The notes beneath the pieces are model-generated. The model had not been told where the DNA came from. It saw only the letters and a list, made by a program, of their open reading frames with translations, and searched no databases. From positions 1 to 64,000 of the forward strand of contig VWZX01001062.1 in assembly GCA_013399015.1 (NCBI GenBank): a stretch of DNA of 64,000 bases. Direction: 5' to 3'. The stretch comes from Galbula dea. Taxonomy: Eukaryota > Chordata > Aves > Piciformes > Galbulidae. Within the stretch, counting starts at the first letter, position 1. The number at the start of each line of letters is the position of its first letter. The translations under genes and the position numbers were made by a program. Of the stretch, positions 11,162 through 23,510 are shown one piece after another.

Positions 11162-13927
11162 TGGATTATGATTATTTAAAGCAATTAAAGATGATCACCC
11201 ACAAACTCTAGAACTAACACTGCAAATATTCATACAGAACCTAAAGCTAAGACTTTTCTCCCTTTCTAGGTGAAACGTGGAAGATTTTGTTCCAGAGAAA
11301 CCAAACACATTGTCTAGGTTAACCAAAGGCAACATGGAAAATCTTCACCTCCTCCTCAGCTTCAAACCCCTCTGATCCTCTGTCAGAAGAACAGCCTTCC
11401 CTGTGCACCTCTCCTAGGTGTGCCACCACTGATGGTAACAGAGCAGAGGGCAGAGATCCTCCAATAAATTTCCCTACAGTTACAAAAATTACCTTTCTGA
11501 AATGTGATTAAATTCAGCCATGCAGGAAAGATCTTTAAAACCTGTCAGAGAGATGTGCACAGCTCAGCAGCAGGAACAGCTACTCCCTGCCTGGGTTTAG
11601 ACAAGGCTTTACAAAGCTAGCTTCAGACACCTTTTCTACCCCTGCTGCTGTGATTTGGGGTCAGCTGCAGAGCCCTGCACTGAATTGTTTACTGTCTAAA
11701 CCAGTTTTTTTGCTCTTCCTTGTAAATATTCTGTTCAAAAGCACACTGGGGAGATACTTCTGCCTGGCATGCAGGTCAATGCCACCTCCTTGCAGCAAAG
11801 CCTGGAAGCAGCACTTCAAAGTAAAGCCTGTGCTGGGCTGCTCTGTTGAGTAGAAGCCCCAAAGCCTGACACATGCACCCCGAAGCCAGGAAGAACAGGA
11901 TTCCAATCCCAGTTTAGATGTTCAAGAGCAGGCATCCAGCCCTGAGCTAGTCCTTGGGGCTCTGCAGCAAGTGGGCAGAAAGAAGGACTCCTTGTGAATC
12001 ACCTCCTGCTAGGGTAGGCATCTAAACCAGGTGAGAACAGGGTGCCTGTCTCCTACCACTAGCTGGATCACACCTTCAAATGGCTTAGACACAGGCATTC
12101 GCTTCTCTGCCACCTGAAACAACTTGGACATATCCCATCTAGAATAAAACCACAGCTCTAGAGAAACTTTACTCATGCCTCAGGAGTGGAGAAGTTACAA
12201 GTGTACAGATCCTTCCAACTCCTGCATCACCCTGCTTCCTCAGTGTTCAAGCACAAGCAGGGTGCAAGAGGAGAGCCAAGACATTAAACAGTCTTGTGAG
12301 GATCTCTGCTCCTGCCTTGTAGCTATGTGCAGCCTGGAGATGCTGCACTGGGGCTTGTGAAGACAGAGAGAGGCATGTCCAGCAAGAGAAAGCCCAGCTG
12401 GTGAGTGCAGTGAAGCACTGTCCCAGAGTTCTACCACTCAGGAGGACGTGGGTTGCTTTCAGTGTGGTTCAAAGCCTTGAGGCAGACCAGCAGTGGAGGA
12501 GCTGGAGCTAACCTGCTGGCTTGGCACCGAGGCAGAGCAGGGAGCACAGGCTGCTGATGCAGCTCCTGAGTACCATAACCTCCAGGACATGAGTGATGAA
12601 GAACTTGGGGCAGCAACATTTGCTAGGTTCCCCCAGAAAGTGTTTGAGTGGACTCTGACTTAGTTTGGTTCTTTGTGACTCTGCTGTATTCTTGTCCCCA
12701 AATGTCCCTGGCAACCCTAGACTGCTGCCTCCCCCAGCACATGCCAAGGACTCTGCTTACAGCCTTCATTGCTGCTTGCTTTGACTTGCTCTCCAGAGAC
12801 ACCAACTGAATATCTGCTAGGCAGAGGAGATTTTTGTGCTTAAAATGAAGGGCCTAAATCCATGCATGTGAACTGGGGACAAACATACTGCCAGGGCTAT
12901 TTCTGAAGGTAAAAAAGCCTTCAATGGTTTTGATGGACTCAGATCCTACAAAAACAGGCACAAGGGGGAAGTCTAATAAAAAAAAAGAGGAGAAAAAAGA
13001 AGAAAGCCAAAACTTATCTTACACCAAGATGAATGTTATGCAGTAAATCAAAGCTGTACTCAGCAACAAGCATGTGAAACAAAGTGCTTCTTTGGCTCTA
13101 CATCAGGCACCTGGAGCTCAATTAGGCAGGGGTTCTGTCTACAAGCAGGATAGAGTTAGGTAACACAAGATCAAATCAAAATGCATATGTGGAAGGGAGA
13201 GGTGTACAGGTCAGGGCTGCCACACTCGCTGCATCACTTCTTGGTTTCAGAGCTCTTCATTTTGCCATCTGGATTTTCCTGCAGCATCATGGGGAATCTA
13301 GCACCAAGCTCAGCACCTTTCCCATGATCACCTATACCATAATACACTGTGTGTCCAAAGCCAAAGAGCACCTCTGACTTCCAATGAAGTTTCCACTTCC
13401 AATCTCCACTGAAATTTCCACCTCTAATTAACTCCCACTCAAGGCAGCAGAAGCTTGGGCTATTATTGGAATCCCTCAAAGGCTTTTTATAGAAAACAAC
13501 CCAAACCTTTTCACTTCCATTGTTTCAAAACTTTCAGAGCTAACTGAAAACAGCCTAAAATGATGTCTAATAAATAGCACTGTAAATTATGAAGAAACAA
13601 AGCAATAATAGACATTGTCTAAGGTGCTGCTTTTGAGACAGTGCCTCAAGAGTTCCAACTGGCAGTTCCAATTGTTTTCAGCTCTATCCCATATTCCCCT
13701 TTAAGTAAGGACACATCCATACATAACACAGCAAACCACAGCACCATCAGAGGTAATCCTGCAGAAATAAAAACGTGCCCTGGATCAGAGCCTTGTCAGT
13801 GTATGGCTGGGGAACATTTGAGCTCTTAACTTGCTGCACTTGGGCTGCAGTGCACAGATAAGTTACAGTCCTCAGCTGGGCACTTAGAAGATCCTTACTT
13901 ACAACTCATAAACAAAGACAATGCTCC
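11162..13927. other. Unique non-coding stretch, no gene seen
   Basis: Short overlapping frames only. A purine-rich stretch of A-runs with G interruptions lies at 12977-13006. One splice-bounded open segment (12323-12400) was examined and not accepted. Confidence 0.45.
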
Positions 13928-13976
13928 CATGAGCTCCCTGAGCTTCCATGAACTCTCATGAGCTCCCTGAGCTCCC
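13928..13976. repeat. Short imperfect tandem repeat (CATGAGCTCCCTGAGCT)
   Basis: CATGAGCTCCCTGAGCTY begins at 13928 and again at 13957 (period 29), with a partial unit CATGAACTC between them at 13947. This is a small local duplication in unique DNA. Confidence 0.8.
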
Positions 13977-16540
13977 GTGGTCAGTGCAGCCTCCTAACAC
14001 CTGCCCCTTGTGTCACTGCTTTCCTCTCCTGCGTGCCTGTGGCTGAGCTCTTCACGGGGCCACCCTTGCCTTGTAGCTCACAGGCACGTGGTGTGGCACT
14101 CGACTCTTGTTTTGAAAGCAGGGAGAAAATTGTTTTCACAGACAGCAGGAATATCAGGGAGAGATCAAACTCTCTTTGGGATGGCCCAGGAAAAAACCCA
14201 GCTCTTCTATAAGGAAGAGAAATTCGTATTTGCACTACTCACCCTTGCAAAAATAAGGGGAATCTTCCCCAGTTCAGCAAAGCTAACCCCAGCCTGCTTC
14301 CAGGATCAGATTTCCCTTGAGAGGGAAGGAAGCCATTCCCACCTCCTCACATCCCAGCTTCTGTTTACACAGACTGATTGTGCAACTCATCCATGCTGTT
14401 GATCCTCTCACACTCTGAATCATGACATTTGCTTGGACCATTACAATAAAACCTCATTCACTTCTGGCAGCTACAATCTCTCTTTTCCAGGCACAAAGGC
14501 AGACAACAGTAATGAAAACACAGGTCCAAGAGCAAAGCATTTGAGAGTTCTTCAGGGCAGTATCTTGAAAAGGCAGAAAAAGTGCATCAGAAGTGGGGAA
14601 AAAACCCAGGCCACCGAATGGGTGTAAATAAAACTCTGCTGCAAGGCCTCTTTTCACTGCCAGGAAGGTGTAAAGAGGCCTCAGTATTAATGAGAATCAA
14701 ACCCTGAGGCAGAGGAGACAGATGCTGGCTCATGGCCCCCAGACACCTTAATGGCAGATAGCAGAGTAGAGCCACTTACCCCAACAGCTAACTCAACTGA
14801 CTTTAACACAGTCATACACCCTGAGAATGTGATCCCAAAGGCAGCAGCCCTTCCACAGAGTATGGGTGGAGAACACATTCTCAGGGGACACCAATTGCTG
14901 CTGCCATCTTCTGCCAGCTCAGCCTGGAGAACCTCCCAAGCACTGGAGTTGAAAGCATCCTTGCAGTAGGATCCTGCTTGTTTCCTAGGGCAACCGACAA
15001 CACCTTGTGTTGCAGCTCCTCAGAAAAGCTTTGAGGTGACCTATCTGTGCCTTTAGTCTGCTCTCCAAGAAGGACCCTGCTGCAGAAACTCATGCTGAGG
15101 AGAAACCAATGGCCCTTCAGGTGAGCTGGGGGTAGCCTTGGATCCTGGGAAGATGAGTTGGTCATGACTCTAAAACTGCAGAGGAAAGACCCTGGTTACT
15201 GGGACGTGGTCATGGGCAAGGGTTTCATATTTCTTCTCTGTTTATTAAGAGACAGCTAAACCAGGTAACTAGCAACTGTTACTGACAGAGGAGCTACAAA
15301 ACTTACCACCTCTCCCTCCAAAAGCACTCAGAGAACTGTCCCTACACACAACAGCAGCAGGAGACCTCTCCCCACCATGCCTCTGCTTTAACTGTGGAGT
15401 CCCAGCACCTGCATTGCACACAGCTATGGCTTGGGGTTGAGGTGGCTTGTTGTTGTTGTTGCTGTTTTGCTTTTCCAGCAGTTCATAACTCAGGTCTAAC
15501 AGATTGCTCTAGGCTGACACCTGGTTTCCACTTGGGAGCAAGCATTTCTTTTATAAACAGCCTTTCCTTGTCTTTCCAAGGGTGATTTCTTTTTGGCTTT
15601 GGTGTAATGTATGTAAACTGATTTGGGGATGCTTCTCGCACTGGTGTACAGTAACTCAAGAGCAGCTTTTGTTGGAACAGTGGAATTTGGCAAGTGAACA
15701 GTCACTGCTGCCCTCTAATTACTTTTAACATCTGTACAAAAATAAAAATGTCATTTAAAATGGCTGAGATATTTCAGTTTGAGAAGTGGCTACTGAGCAG
15801 GCACAATAATGGCATGGATTTTTTTACTTTGTGGATGTCATGCACATATTCAGCATAATGGGAGCCCTAAAATACACATCTCCAGTTTAGGACTGAACTA
15901 CCATTGATTTTTTATTATTATTATTTTTTTTCCACACTTTAGTGGCTGAAATAGAAAAATAAATTCTGTTTCTGTTGATACAAAATATTTTTCCTTCCTC
16001 CTCTTTCTCCAGGAAATTCCAAACCATTTTCATGCAGGGGTAGCAAAAGGTTTCTTCTGACCCAAAACATGATGAAACATCTCCATTTGTGGGTCCAAAA
16101 CAACCCCAAGGGAGGGCAAGAGGAAAACAAGCAGATTAAAGACAATCAACCAAACCAAAGCTACCTCACACTCTCTACACAGAGAAACCAGGACATGATC
16201 CTGTCTTCCCCATTCCTATCCAACCTCCATGCCACACTCTGGGGACACATTCCCCACAGCTTCAGTTCCTTCTCCTTCTCCAACCTTAAACATTTACTGG
16301 CTTGGGACTGCCTCTAACACAGGCTACCAGTCCCCTGAGGATATGGGATCCATTCACAGGCTTCTGAGGGCCAGCAGAAGTTTTGACTTAAAAAGGAACC
16401 CTTAGAGGTTGTTCCCAAGATCTCTGCCCTTCCTCCACTCTGGATTATGGTTCTGGTGACTCTCTCCACAGGACAACAAATCATAGAAACATTAAGGTTT
16501 GATATTTAACAAAAGCTTGCCTCCCCACCTTTGTAGTAAG
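13977..16540. other. Unique non-coding stretch with small simple repeats
   Basis: No gene is supported. Small repeats are (TTG)n at 15448-15464 and a T-rich TTATTATTATT tract at 15907-15931. The opposing frames near 13958-14402 overlap on both strands, which argues against either being coding. Confidence 0.45.
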
Positions 16541-16840
16541 GTGGGACCTCAGACTCTTCTCCCAAGGAACAAGTGGTAGGACAAGAGGAAATGGCTTCAA
16601 GTTGTGCCAGGGGAGGTTCAGATTGGATAGTAGGAAGAATTTCTTTCCCAAGAGGGTTCTCAGGCATTGGCCCAGGCTGCCCAGAGAGGTGGTGGAGTCA
16701 CCAGCCCTGGAAGGGTTCACAAACCATGTGGCTGTGGTGCCTGGGGCCATGGTTTAGTGGTGAGCATGGCAGTGTGGGGTGGGTGGTTGGAGTCCATGCT
16801 CTCAGAGTGCTTTGCCAGCCACAATGATTCTATGATTCTA
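16541..16840 (+). mobile_element. CR1 LINE, 3' end with octamer tail, plus strand
   Basis: A 5'-truncated CR1 on the plus strand. It contains the ORF2 end region (AGGAAGAATTTCTTTCCC, then GGCTGCCCAGAGAGGTGGTG), the 3' UTR segment GGGGCCATGGTTTAGTGGTG, and a two-unit ATTCTATG tail ending at 16840. This is the most complete 3' end in the window. It shares the CCATGGTTTAG block with the copies at 30896 (minus) and 54157 (plus), so these belong to one subfamily. Not functional. Confidence 0.95.
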
Positions 16841-18540
16841 CAAGAACATCCACAGCAGCCCCTTCTCTCCCTCACAAGATGAGTTTCAGGGTTATGGTGT
16901 TGTTCTAAACACGTTGTTTGTTTCCATTTGCCATGCATTGTTTTCAACAGGCAGACTGGCACCACACCTCTGCCCTTTTCCTCTACACTACTGAAGATCA
17001 AAGTTTTTCTTTAGGATTTTTTTTCCTTCTTGTTGTTGTTTTTTTTTTCTGTTTCAAGCAGCTAGAGATGAGCCTTTGTTCATCTGACTCCAGAGCCTGA
17101 GGCTTTAGAAATCATCACAGGAATCTCACTGAACATCTTGTGCTGACAGCAGTGCAAATAGCAAACATTCACTTGTCTAGGGAGATTCTTCTATGAGTTC
17201 AAGACCATCGAGAACCACAACCATGCTTCTCTAAAAGGCAACAACAAGCCAGGGTGGACCAGCTGGGAGAGAAGGCTGAACAAACAGGCACTGTTCAGAC
17301 CTTCTCACCTCCTTGCTGGTGTGCTTCAGGGGGAGGAGTCCTCCCAATCTCCCCTCCCTCACCTGGCCTGGTCACCCACGGCCACTAAAAGGACTTTACA
17401 GCGTGGCCTGAAGTTACACCATGCCACTCCAGGTCTTTTTCTGACAGGTAATCCTCAGCTCCATCTACCCAGATGGAGTTAATTTGGCTGAACTATGCTG
17501 ACCTGGGTGAGAGCTTTTCAAATACAAATGGTACAAATGCAACTTTCTCTGCCAACAAAGTTGTCCTCTGTTACAGTCTGCACCACCTCTCCCCCAAGCC
17601 TGCCTTATAAGGAGCACGCTCCTCCTGCTGGGATTCATTCTGTCATTAATCCATGTCTTCTTTCAACAGTAAGAGAAATATGGAATGAGATTACCAGAAT
17701 GGATGGCCTGGTGCAGAGTAGAGAACACTTCTTTTTAACAGGGATTTAAATTTGACATCAGCTAAATGCCTTGTGCCATCATGTTCCAGCTCTGTCATGT
17801 GGCTCTGCACCAAGCTGCCTACTTGGAGGGGAAGGTGCTCTGCTGATTTAAGGCTTTCCCTGGGCTGTTCAGAGGAACTCCAACCCCATCTCCTGCTCCA
17901 GAGCTCACTTGCTTGGCCAAGGTGGTGGCACAGGGTGGTGGAATCTCTGCCCAAGAGGGATGGGCAGCTGCTCTTCATAGTTTGGCTACTGTGTCTGCAC
18001 AACTCAAGTGGGAAAGAGAAAAAACAGGCAGGAAAGGGGAAGGGCAACCTCCAGCACCTGGGCAGCTTCTGCACAGCAGACCCTGGGCTCTCCTCTCCCT
18101 CTTGTCTCCCTGATGCCCCTAGGAAACCTAGTTATCCTGCTCTGAGAGGAAAACAGGGCCAAGGGAGCAAATGTTTTGCATCCTCAAAGTGGCTGTTGTA
18201 ATTTTCCACTGTCTAGGTTTAATTAAAAGGCTAATACTGTGATTTACCTTAAGAATCCAGCCCCAAGAGAAGCAGCCTTCCTGCAGCAGCATGCACCCAA
18301 GGCCTGAAGCTGTGAAGAGGAAAAGATCCTTCACCTCCTGACACTAAAACTGACTTGAACTTTACTTTTTTTCCCCAAAAGCCTCAAACCTACAGAGTGA
18401 GGCAAGTTCCTGGATAATGAGACTATTCCTAGTGACTCAGACACACACTGGCTGCTCTGCTTATCTCCAGAGCAGTCTCTCTGGGCAGTGGGGAGGTAAA
18501 TGCAGATTTAAAAACAACAATCTCCTCTCCAGTGAGAAGT
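16841..18540. other. Unique non-coding stretch, no gene seen
   Basis: A T-rich tract with TTGTTGTTG lies at 17016-17050. Frames of 127 codons (minus) and 149 codons (plus) overlap almost completely at 17691-18201, so at most one could be real, and neither shows domains or known motifs. Confidence 0.45.
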
Positions 18541-19004
18541 GTATGTGTTAATTTTCACTGCTAACTATCTGCCTAATATTCTTGATCAAATCTTTTCTGA
18601 AGATACCATTAGCAGATGAGCCTGTGTGATAAGGGAAGGAACTGAGCAAGTTTGGTTCAGTCTGTGAGAATAATTTGGATTTCCTAAGTGCTTTGTGATA
18701 ATACAGTCCCCTGAAAAACTAATATTTGTTCAGCAAGGGTCTGCAACAGGATTCTTTTATTTCCTGCCTCTCTGCTCTCACATGCAGTGATTGCTAGATA
18801 CTAGGACCTGTTTTTATTGTTTCTCTCCTATAATGAGGCAGTACCTAGATTTTTCACATTTTCATTGTGTGCTTCATAAAAGATAGATTCTGCTCTTGTT
18901 CAGAGAAAGAGACCTCTGAATAGATAAAGGAGAAGGAAAATCATGGGAAAAGGGCTGGCAAGGAAATAAATATTGTAGTCCTTAAACATGCTAAATCATC
19001 TCCC
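18541..19004. other. AT-rich non-coding stretch beside an ancient repeat
   Basis: AT-rich, with no gene or young transposon. Contains TTCTTGATCAAATC near 18579 and GGAAATAAATATTG near 18961. It leads directly into the old retroposon remnant that follows. Confidence 0.4.
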
Positions 19005-19210
19005 AGTTATTTATAACACACATAGTAATGCCTAGCAGCTATTACACTAGGTGCTGGGTATCCACAGAGTAACAGATATTCCCTGCTCTAAAGGATTTAT
19101 AGTACAACACTAAGGTGAGAGAAAAAACAGAGAGAGGAAATTACCTGCCCAGCTTGGTGGCAGGGCTGGGAATTCACCAGCTCTTGAATTCAGGAGCTGA
19201 TTCCCCAAGC
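19005..19210 (+). mobile_element. Ancient amniote retroposon remnant (MIR/L3-like)
   Basis: Two diagnostic segments occur in the expected order. First, TAGTAATGCCTAGCAGC, then ACTAGGTGCTGGGTA, then CAGATATTCCCTGCTCTAAAG followed by a GATTTATAGT block. Second, CAGAGAGAGGAAATTACCTG followed by GGCAGGGCTGGGAATTCACC. These parallel the '...gcctag...aggcgctgtacaaac...agacagtccctgccc...gagcttacaatct...cagagaggtgaagtgacttgccc...cagagctgggaatagaaccc' architecture of a repeat known from turtles, crocodilians and other amniotes. The copy is old and degraded. The exact family name is uncertain. Confidence 0.65.
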
Positions 19211-20823
19211 CAAGCTGCTGGGCCATGCAGTGTAACTCACTGGCAACTACAGTGCCTTGGTTTGGACATGTAAGAGAAGAAGGTGTCTGCAAGGCAAACA
19301 TCCACAGGCAACACACAGGAGATGCTGAGTGTCAGAAGGGAAAGAGCAGGTAGGGTTTTCTGTCTCTAGATAGAAGATTCACTGAAGGCTGCATGGCAGG
19401 AACAGAATTCCATGAGGGGCTTGAAAGGAAGGAGGGGCAGAGCTTTGTTGCTAAACCTGGAGAATATAAACCAGGCATGAGAGCTAATGGCAAAACATCT
19501 TATCCTTTGGCCTCTATTTCTCTCATGGACAAAGAGCAGGACTTTCCACTGAGCCTTTCTTACCCCCCAGCATCCCTCACTCTAAACTGGGAAGAAGTCC
19601 TCCTGTGACACATTTTTCAGCCTCAGTGATCCTCTCTTCTTTACTGGCTTGGACAAGAACAGCTCTCTCCAGGTAAAGCCCATGTTAAAGGATTCAAGGC
19701 CAAGTGCTGGAGAGTCAAAGACCAACACAAGAGTAATACCAACAGGTGAATCAGGGGCAGACACCTGACCTTTTCTGCCAGCCTGCCTAAGTTATTTATT
19801 CCCTCTTCCCCTCACACCCAGCTCTCAGGACACATTCAGTTTAAGCTCACAGCCACAAGAAGCTGCTGGGGTTGGGTTTCTCACAACATGGGCAGCTCTC
19901 TCCAAGGTGCCTTGGACTGGGCATCCCAGATTGAATGTTGCAGCTCACAGGTACTGTTCTGGGTGACTTCCCCAATTCTCCACCCCTGCTTTGTTCATCA
20001 GCATTGCTTTCTCTAGAATAAAGAGCATTTCTCAGTCCAAAGATGGCCAAGGAGAATATTACAGCTAAGTACCACGTCAGGATACTGACCGTGTTAGTCC
20101 AAAACACAAAGAAACCTTCACCTTTAAACAATGAAGCTGCCTTGGTACCAGAGAATGCTTTGGATGTCTAAATCCAACACATTACAGCTCTGGGTGGAGT
20201 CACATGAGAAGACAGGACCAAGCTTAATGCTGTAAGAAGAAACTGGCTCAGCTAAAATAATAAATATTACAATTCTGAGGAGGAAAAAAAACCCCAAAAC
20301 CAAACAAAACCAAACAAAATAAACCCACAAGAAAAAGCAGAAGAGCCTGAGGCTTTACCATGGCCCTGGCTGTATTCTACCTATAAACTGATACTGTATC
20401 CATACAGAATCCATGGCTAGGAATTCTTGCAGCTGCTTTCCCAGCTCTGCAGCTCACTGTTGTGTGTCAGGGACAGTCCTGAGCTGCTGCCATCTGAAGA
20501 GCTGCTAGAAGGGAGTGATGCCAGGCCACCAACAGACAGGAGATACAGAACTGAGCTGTGTGCCTGTGGCAGTGGCCAACTGTCCAGACATCCTGCAGGC
20601 AGGCAGTGCAGTAGCTAAGGGGGCTGCCAGCTACCTGACAAAGCCAGGCATCAGACAAAAGGGGCAAGAAGATGACAGATCCGTTGCAAAAGATATGCTT
20701 AATCACTAAATATGACACAAATGATGATGATCATCCTTGAGTTCCTTGCTGGCAGGGGCAATGGGTCTGTAGAGCTAAAATCCCTATGGTTTCAAAAGGA
20801 CAATCTGAGAGAAAGCTGGAAAG
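19211..20823. other. Unique non-coding stretch, no gene seen
   Basis: No gene is supported. An A/C-rich simple repeat lies at 20284-20330. Short frames at 20427-20718 overlap on both strands. Confidence 0.45.
20284..20330. repeat. A/C-rich simple repeat
   Basis: An AAAACCCC start is followed by two or three CAAACAAAAC-type units, with no G or T for most of the tract. It belongs to the recurrent AnCCCCAA class in this window. Confidence 0.8.
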
Positions 20824-20824
20824 T

Positions 20825-21085
20825 CATAGGAAGATTAAAATTGGAAGGGACCCTTCGAGGTCATCTAGTCCAAATCCCCTCAGTCAGCAGGGACATCTAG
20901 AACTAGATTAAGTTGCTCAGAGCCCCAGACAACCTGAGCTGGGATGGTTCCAGGGATGGGACATCTCCCACCTCTCTAGGCAACCTGTGTGAAAATGTCC
21001 TCTTTCTATCCAGTCTAAATCTCCTCTCCTTTAGTTTGGAGCCATCACCCCCTATCCTGTCCCAACAGGCCTTCCTAAAATGTAT
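20825..21085 (-). mobile_element. CR1 LINE, 3' part, minus strand
   Basis: The plus strand shows the reverse complement of a CR1 3' end: TTGGAAGGGACC, then GGTCATCTAGTCCAAATCCC, then ACCTCTCTAGGCAACCTGTG. The minus-strand peptide contains HRLPREVGDVPSLEP, a damaged version of the ORF2 C terminus. It is 5'-truncated and carries indels that break the frame. Confidence 0.92.
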
Positions 21086-22079
21086 CTTCAGCTCTGATAC
21101 TGCTCCCATGGAGCTGGAAATTCTGATCCCCATGACATTAGCAGGTGAGGGACTCACCAGCAACAGGAACCATCACTGGGCAACCTCCTAAGCCCAGTTC
21201 CAAGTCAGTGGAAGCTCTGAAAGCCGAGGTGATAATTAGAGCTTGAAGACTAAACCCAGAATGATGTTCTTGGGAAATCTTCCATCTCCCTGCCTCCTCA
21301 CTCCCTTGCACTATGGACTGCTATTTACACTGGTAGCTGAATTCCTGAAGCTGTCAGAGAAACTGGTTCCCTGCTGAATTTAAATGGTATTCAAGGGGCA
21401 ACCAGGATCCCAGAGGACTGCATTCTGCAGGAATGTGTCACCTTCTGCTTTTGAAGTTGATGGTGGTGTTCCTCTTATATGAGGGGCATGATTCTCTTCT
21501 CCATAGCAGTGAGTATAAAGGTTCATCTAAATCCAGCCCCTTTTAATTGCTGAAGGCTGTAACAAATGCAACATGCCATGGTCTAGTCCTGCACTTAGAG
21601 AGAGTGTCTACACCCTTGGGCATTCAGAGGGATTTCTCCTTCAGATATAAATACATCCACACTCACAGAGACATGCATTACACACACACACATATATGTT
21701 TATAAATACATTCAGGCATAGGACTCTATTTATGACAGAAACCAATTTTTCCCCTTTCAATGCCCACCTCATGAATACTTGGGGAAGAACTGAGGTATCT
21801 GCTCCTGCATGACAAGACTTAATTGTTCGGCTCCCTCATTTATCTTTGCCTCTGCTTTGCAGTTTATGCCTTCCCTCAGCTTTCAGACACCTTCACGTTT
21901 CCTTTGTCCCTTGCCCATAACATTTAATTTCTCTCCCACTGGTTCTTTCTCTCTGCAGTTTAAGGCTACATCATTTAATGCTCCAAGCTCTAAGGTGGTT
22001 GGGGGATGCCATTTGTGAGAAGGATGCTGCAGGACAGAACTGCCCTGTCCTGTGCCTCCAAGGACTTTGTAGAGCCAGA
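21086..22079. other. Unique non-coding stretch, no gene seen
   Basis: Contains a short (CA)n/(TA)n microsatellite at 21680-21698. Short frames near 21809-22018 lack any recognisable domain. Confidence 0.45.
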
Positions 22080-22500
22080 AGATGCCATTCCCACACTGCG
22101 AGCACGGCCATCTGTTCCAGAGCAATCTACTGCTTGTTTGCCCGGGATCTCTCGCACTCTGCATGCTTTGAAATCTAGAGACACAGGAGCACTTCTTCTC
22201 TGCTGAAATCTTTGATCTTCAGCGTCTCCAACGAACAGGCAGCAGGAAGAGCTTCTGCTGAAGAAGCAACAGTGACCTCTAGTGTGTTCGCACACTTCCA
22301 TCGCTGCCTCTAACCTTTAGGGCATTCTGTAAGAACAATTTTCCGGGTAGTATTTGGGCTAATTTTCCTATTGACTCTAGTCTGTAGCAGAACGTGATTC
22401 TTGGGAGATCTCCTTTTATCCTCCTAATCTATGGGAAAGTAAGTGTGTCTTCATTAATGACTGTAATTATCATATATAAAGTTGTCATTTAAATGAGCAA
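22080..22500. promoter_or_regulatory. Candidate conserved non-coding element with CpGs
   Basis: A repeat-free block with more CpGs than its surroundings in its first half (for example CTGCGAGCACGGCC near 22096 and TGTTCGCACAC near 22286), and an AT-rich second half with CATTAATGACTGTAATTATC (about 22454-22473) and GTCATTTAAATGAG (about 22485). None of the overlapping frames looks coding. A regulatory role is inferred from composition. Confidence 0.3.
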
Positions 22501-22516
22501 TCATCTCTCCCTCCCT

Positions 22517-22539
22517 CACACACACACAGACACACACAA
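22517..22539. repeat. (CA)n microsatellite
   Basis: A run of CA dinucleotides with one GA interruption, about 23 bp. Short and probably of low variability. Confidence 0.9.
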
Positions 22540-23204
22540 ATGGAGCTCGATTTGTAACAGGAATTGAGATTTGGCTAAATCTCCTATTTAGCTTCAAGCA
22601 GTAAACATCAGGAGCACAGATTGCACTGCTTGACAGAGTTTGTCAGCCAAGACCACAGTTGGGTTTGGGTTTTTTTTTTTCCCCTCCTCACTACTATTTT
22701 TTTTCACCCATACTAGTCTCTACCACACACAGATTGTCTTTCAGATGAGGAATGCTGCAAGAACACTCCATGGTGCATACAACTGTTAAAGTGGCACTGC
22801 TGTCACTGAGCCTATGTCAGCACTTCCAAGCTAAGCTGCTATTTTCAGGAGTTCAAAATTCAGTTACATGAGCTCTTCTGTGCAGGCACTTGATGCACGT
22901 GGCCCTTCAGGGAAGAAGGTTATTCTGAACTGGAGAAGCATGTGTTGGAGTTATGGCTGGATTTTGTTTCTGGGTGCCTAGTGGTGTCTGGGCATTAGCA
23001 CATCTTGGAGGCACTGTGCAAACTTTCAGACCTGGTCACTGAGTCTCCTTAAGCTTTTGAAGGGCAAATTCAGGAGGTCTACTTGTGGCAGCAACTTTCA
23101 CCCTTCTTCTACAGGTGTCCAAGTCAGGCCACCCTTTCAATAGAAGGTTTCTCTAAGCTCTTCTGAGTTTTAAAAAGGAAAGAAAATGATTAATGAAGCT
23201 GATT
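22540..23204. other. Unique non-coding stretch
   Basis: No gene is supported. A TTGGGTTTGGGTTTTTTTTTT/CCCC tract sits at 22659-22688, the complement of the AAAACCCC class. Confidence 0.45.
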
Positions 23205-23510
23205 ACACCTGAGGGACATGGTCCAGAAGGACCTGGACAAGCTGGAGAAGTGGGCCTGTGTGAACCTCAGGAGGTTCAGCAAGGTTCATCAGGCAATGCC
23301 TGATGCTATAGGAGAAGGGGTGATGGTTTTAAACAAAAGGAGAAGAGATTTAGACTGGGTTTAAGGGGGAAATTTTTCACAATGAGGGTGGTGAAGCACT
23401 GGCACGGGTTACCCAGAGAGGTGGTGGATGCCCCACCCCTGGAACCATTCCAGATCAGGGTTTTTTGGGGACCCTGAGCAAGCTGCTCTAGTTGGAGATG
23501 TCCCTGCCAA
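23205..23510 (+). mobile_element. CR1 LINE with internal deletion, plus strand
   Basis: The first 85 bp or so (GACCTGGACAAGCTGGAGAA then TGGGCC) encode DLDKLEKWA, part of the CR1 ORF2 reverse-transcriptase thumb region. At about 23300 the copy jumps to the far 3' part (ATGGTTTTAAAC, then GAGGGTGGTGAAGCACTGGC, then TTACCCAGAGAGGTGGTGGA). Several hundred bp of ORF2 are missing between the two. The 3' tail is also lost after TTGGAGATGTCCCTGCC. It could be a deletion or two separate fragments; same strand and order favour a deletion. Confidence 0.9.

Noticed and set aside
12323..12400. 78-bp segment open in one frame between TTGTAG and CTG|GTGAGT
   Set aside because: Short enough to be open by chance (about one in three), Cys/Trp-rich peptide not protein-like, no neighbouring exons in phase.
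17691..18201. 149-codon plus and 127-codon minus frames overlapping each other
   Set aside because: Mutually antisense; long antisense-paired frames often arise from codon-complement effects, and neither has a domain.
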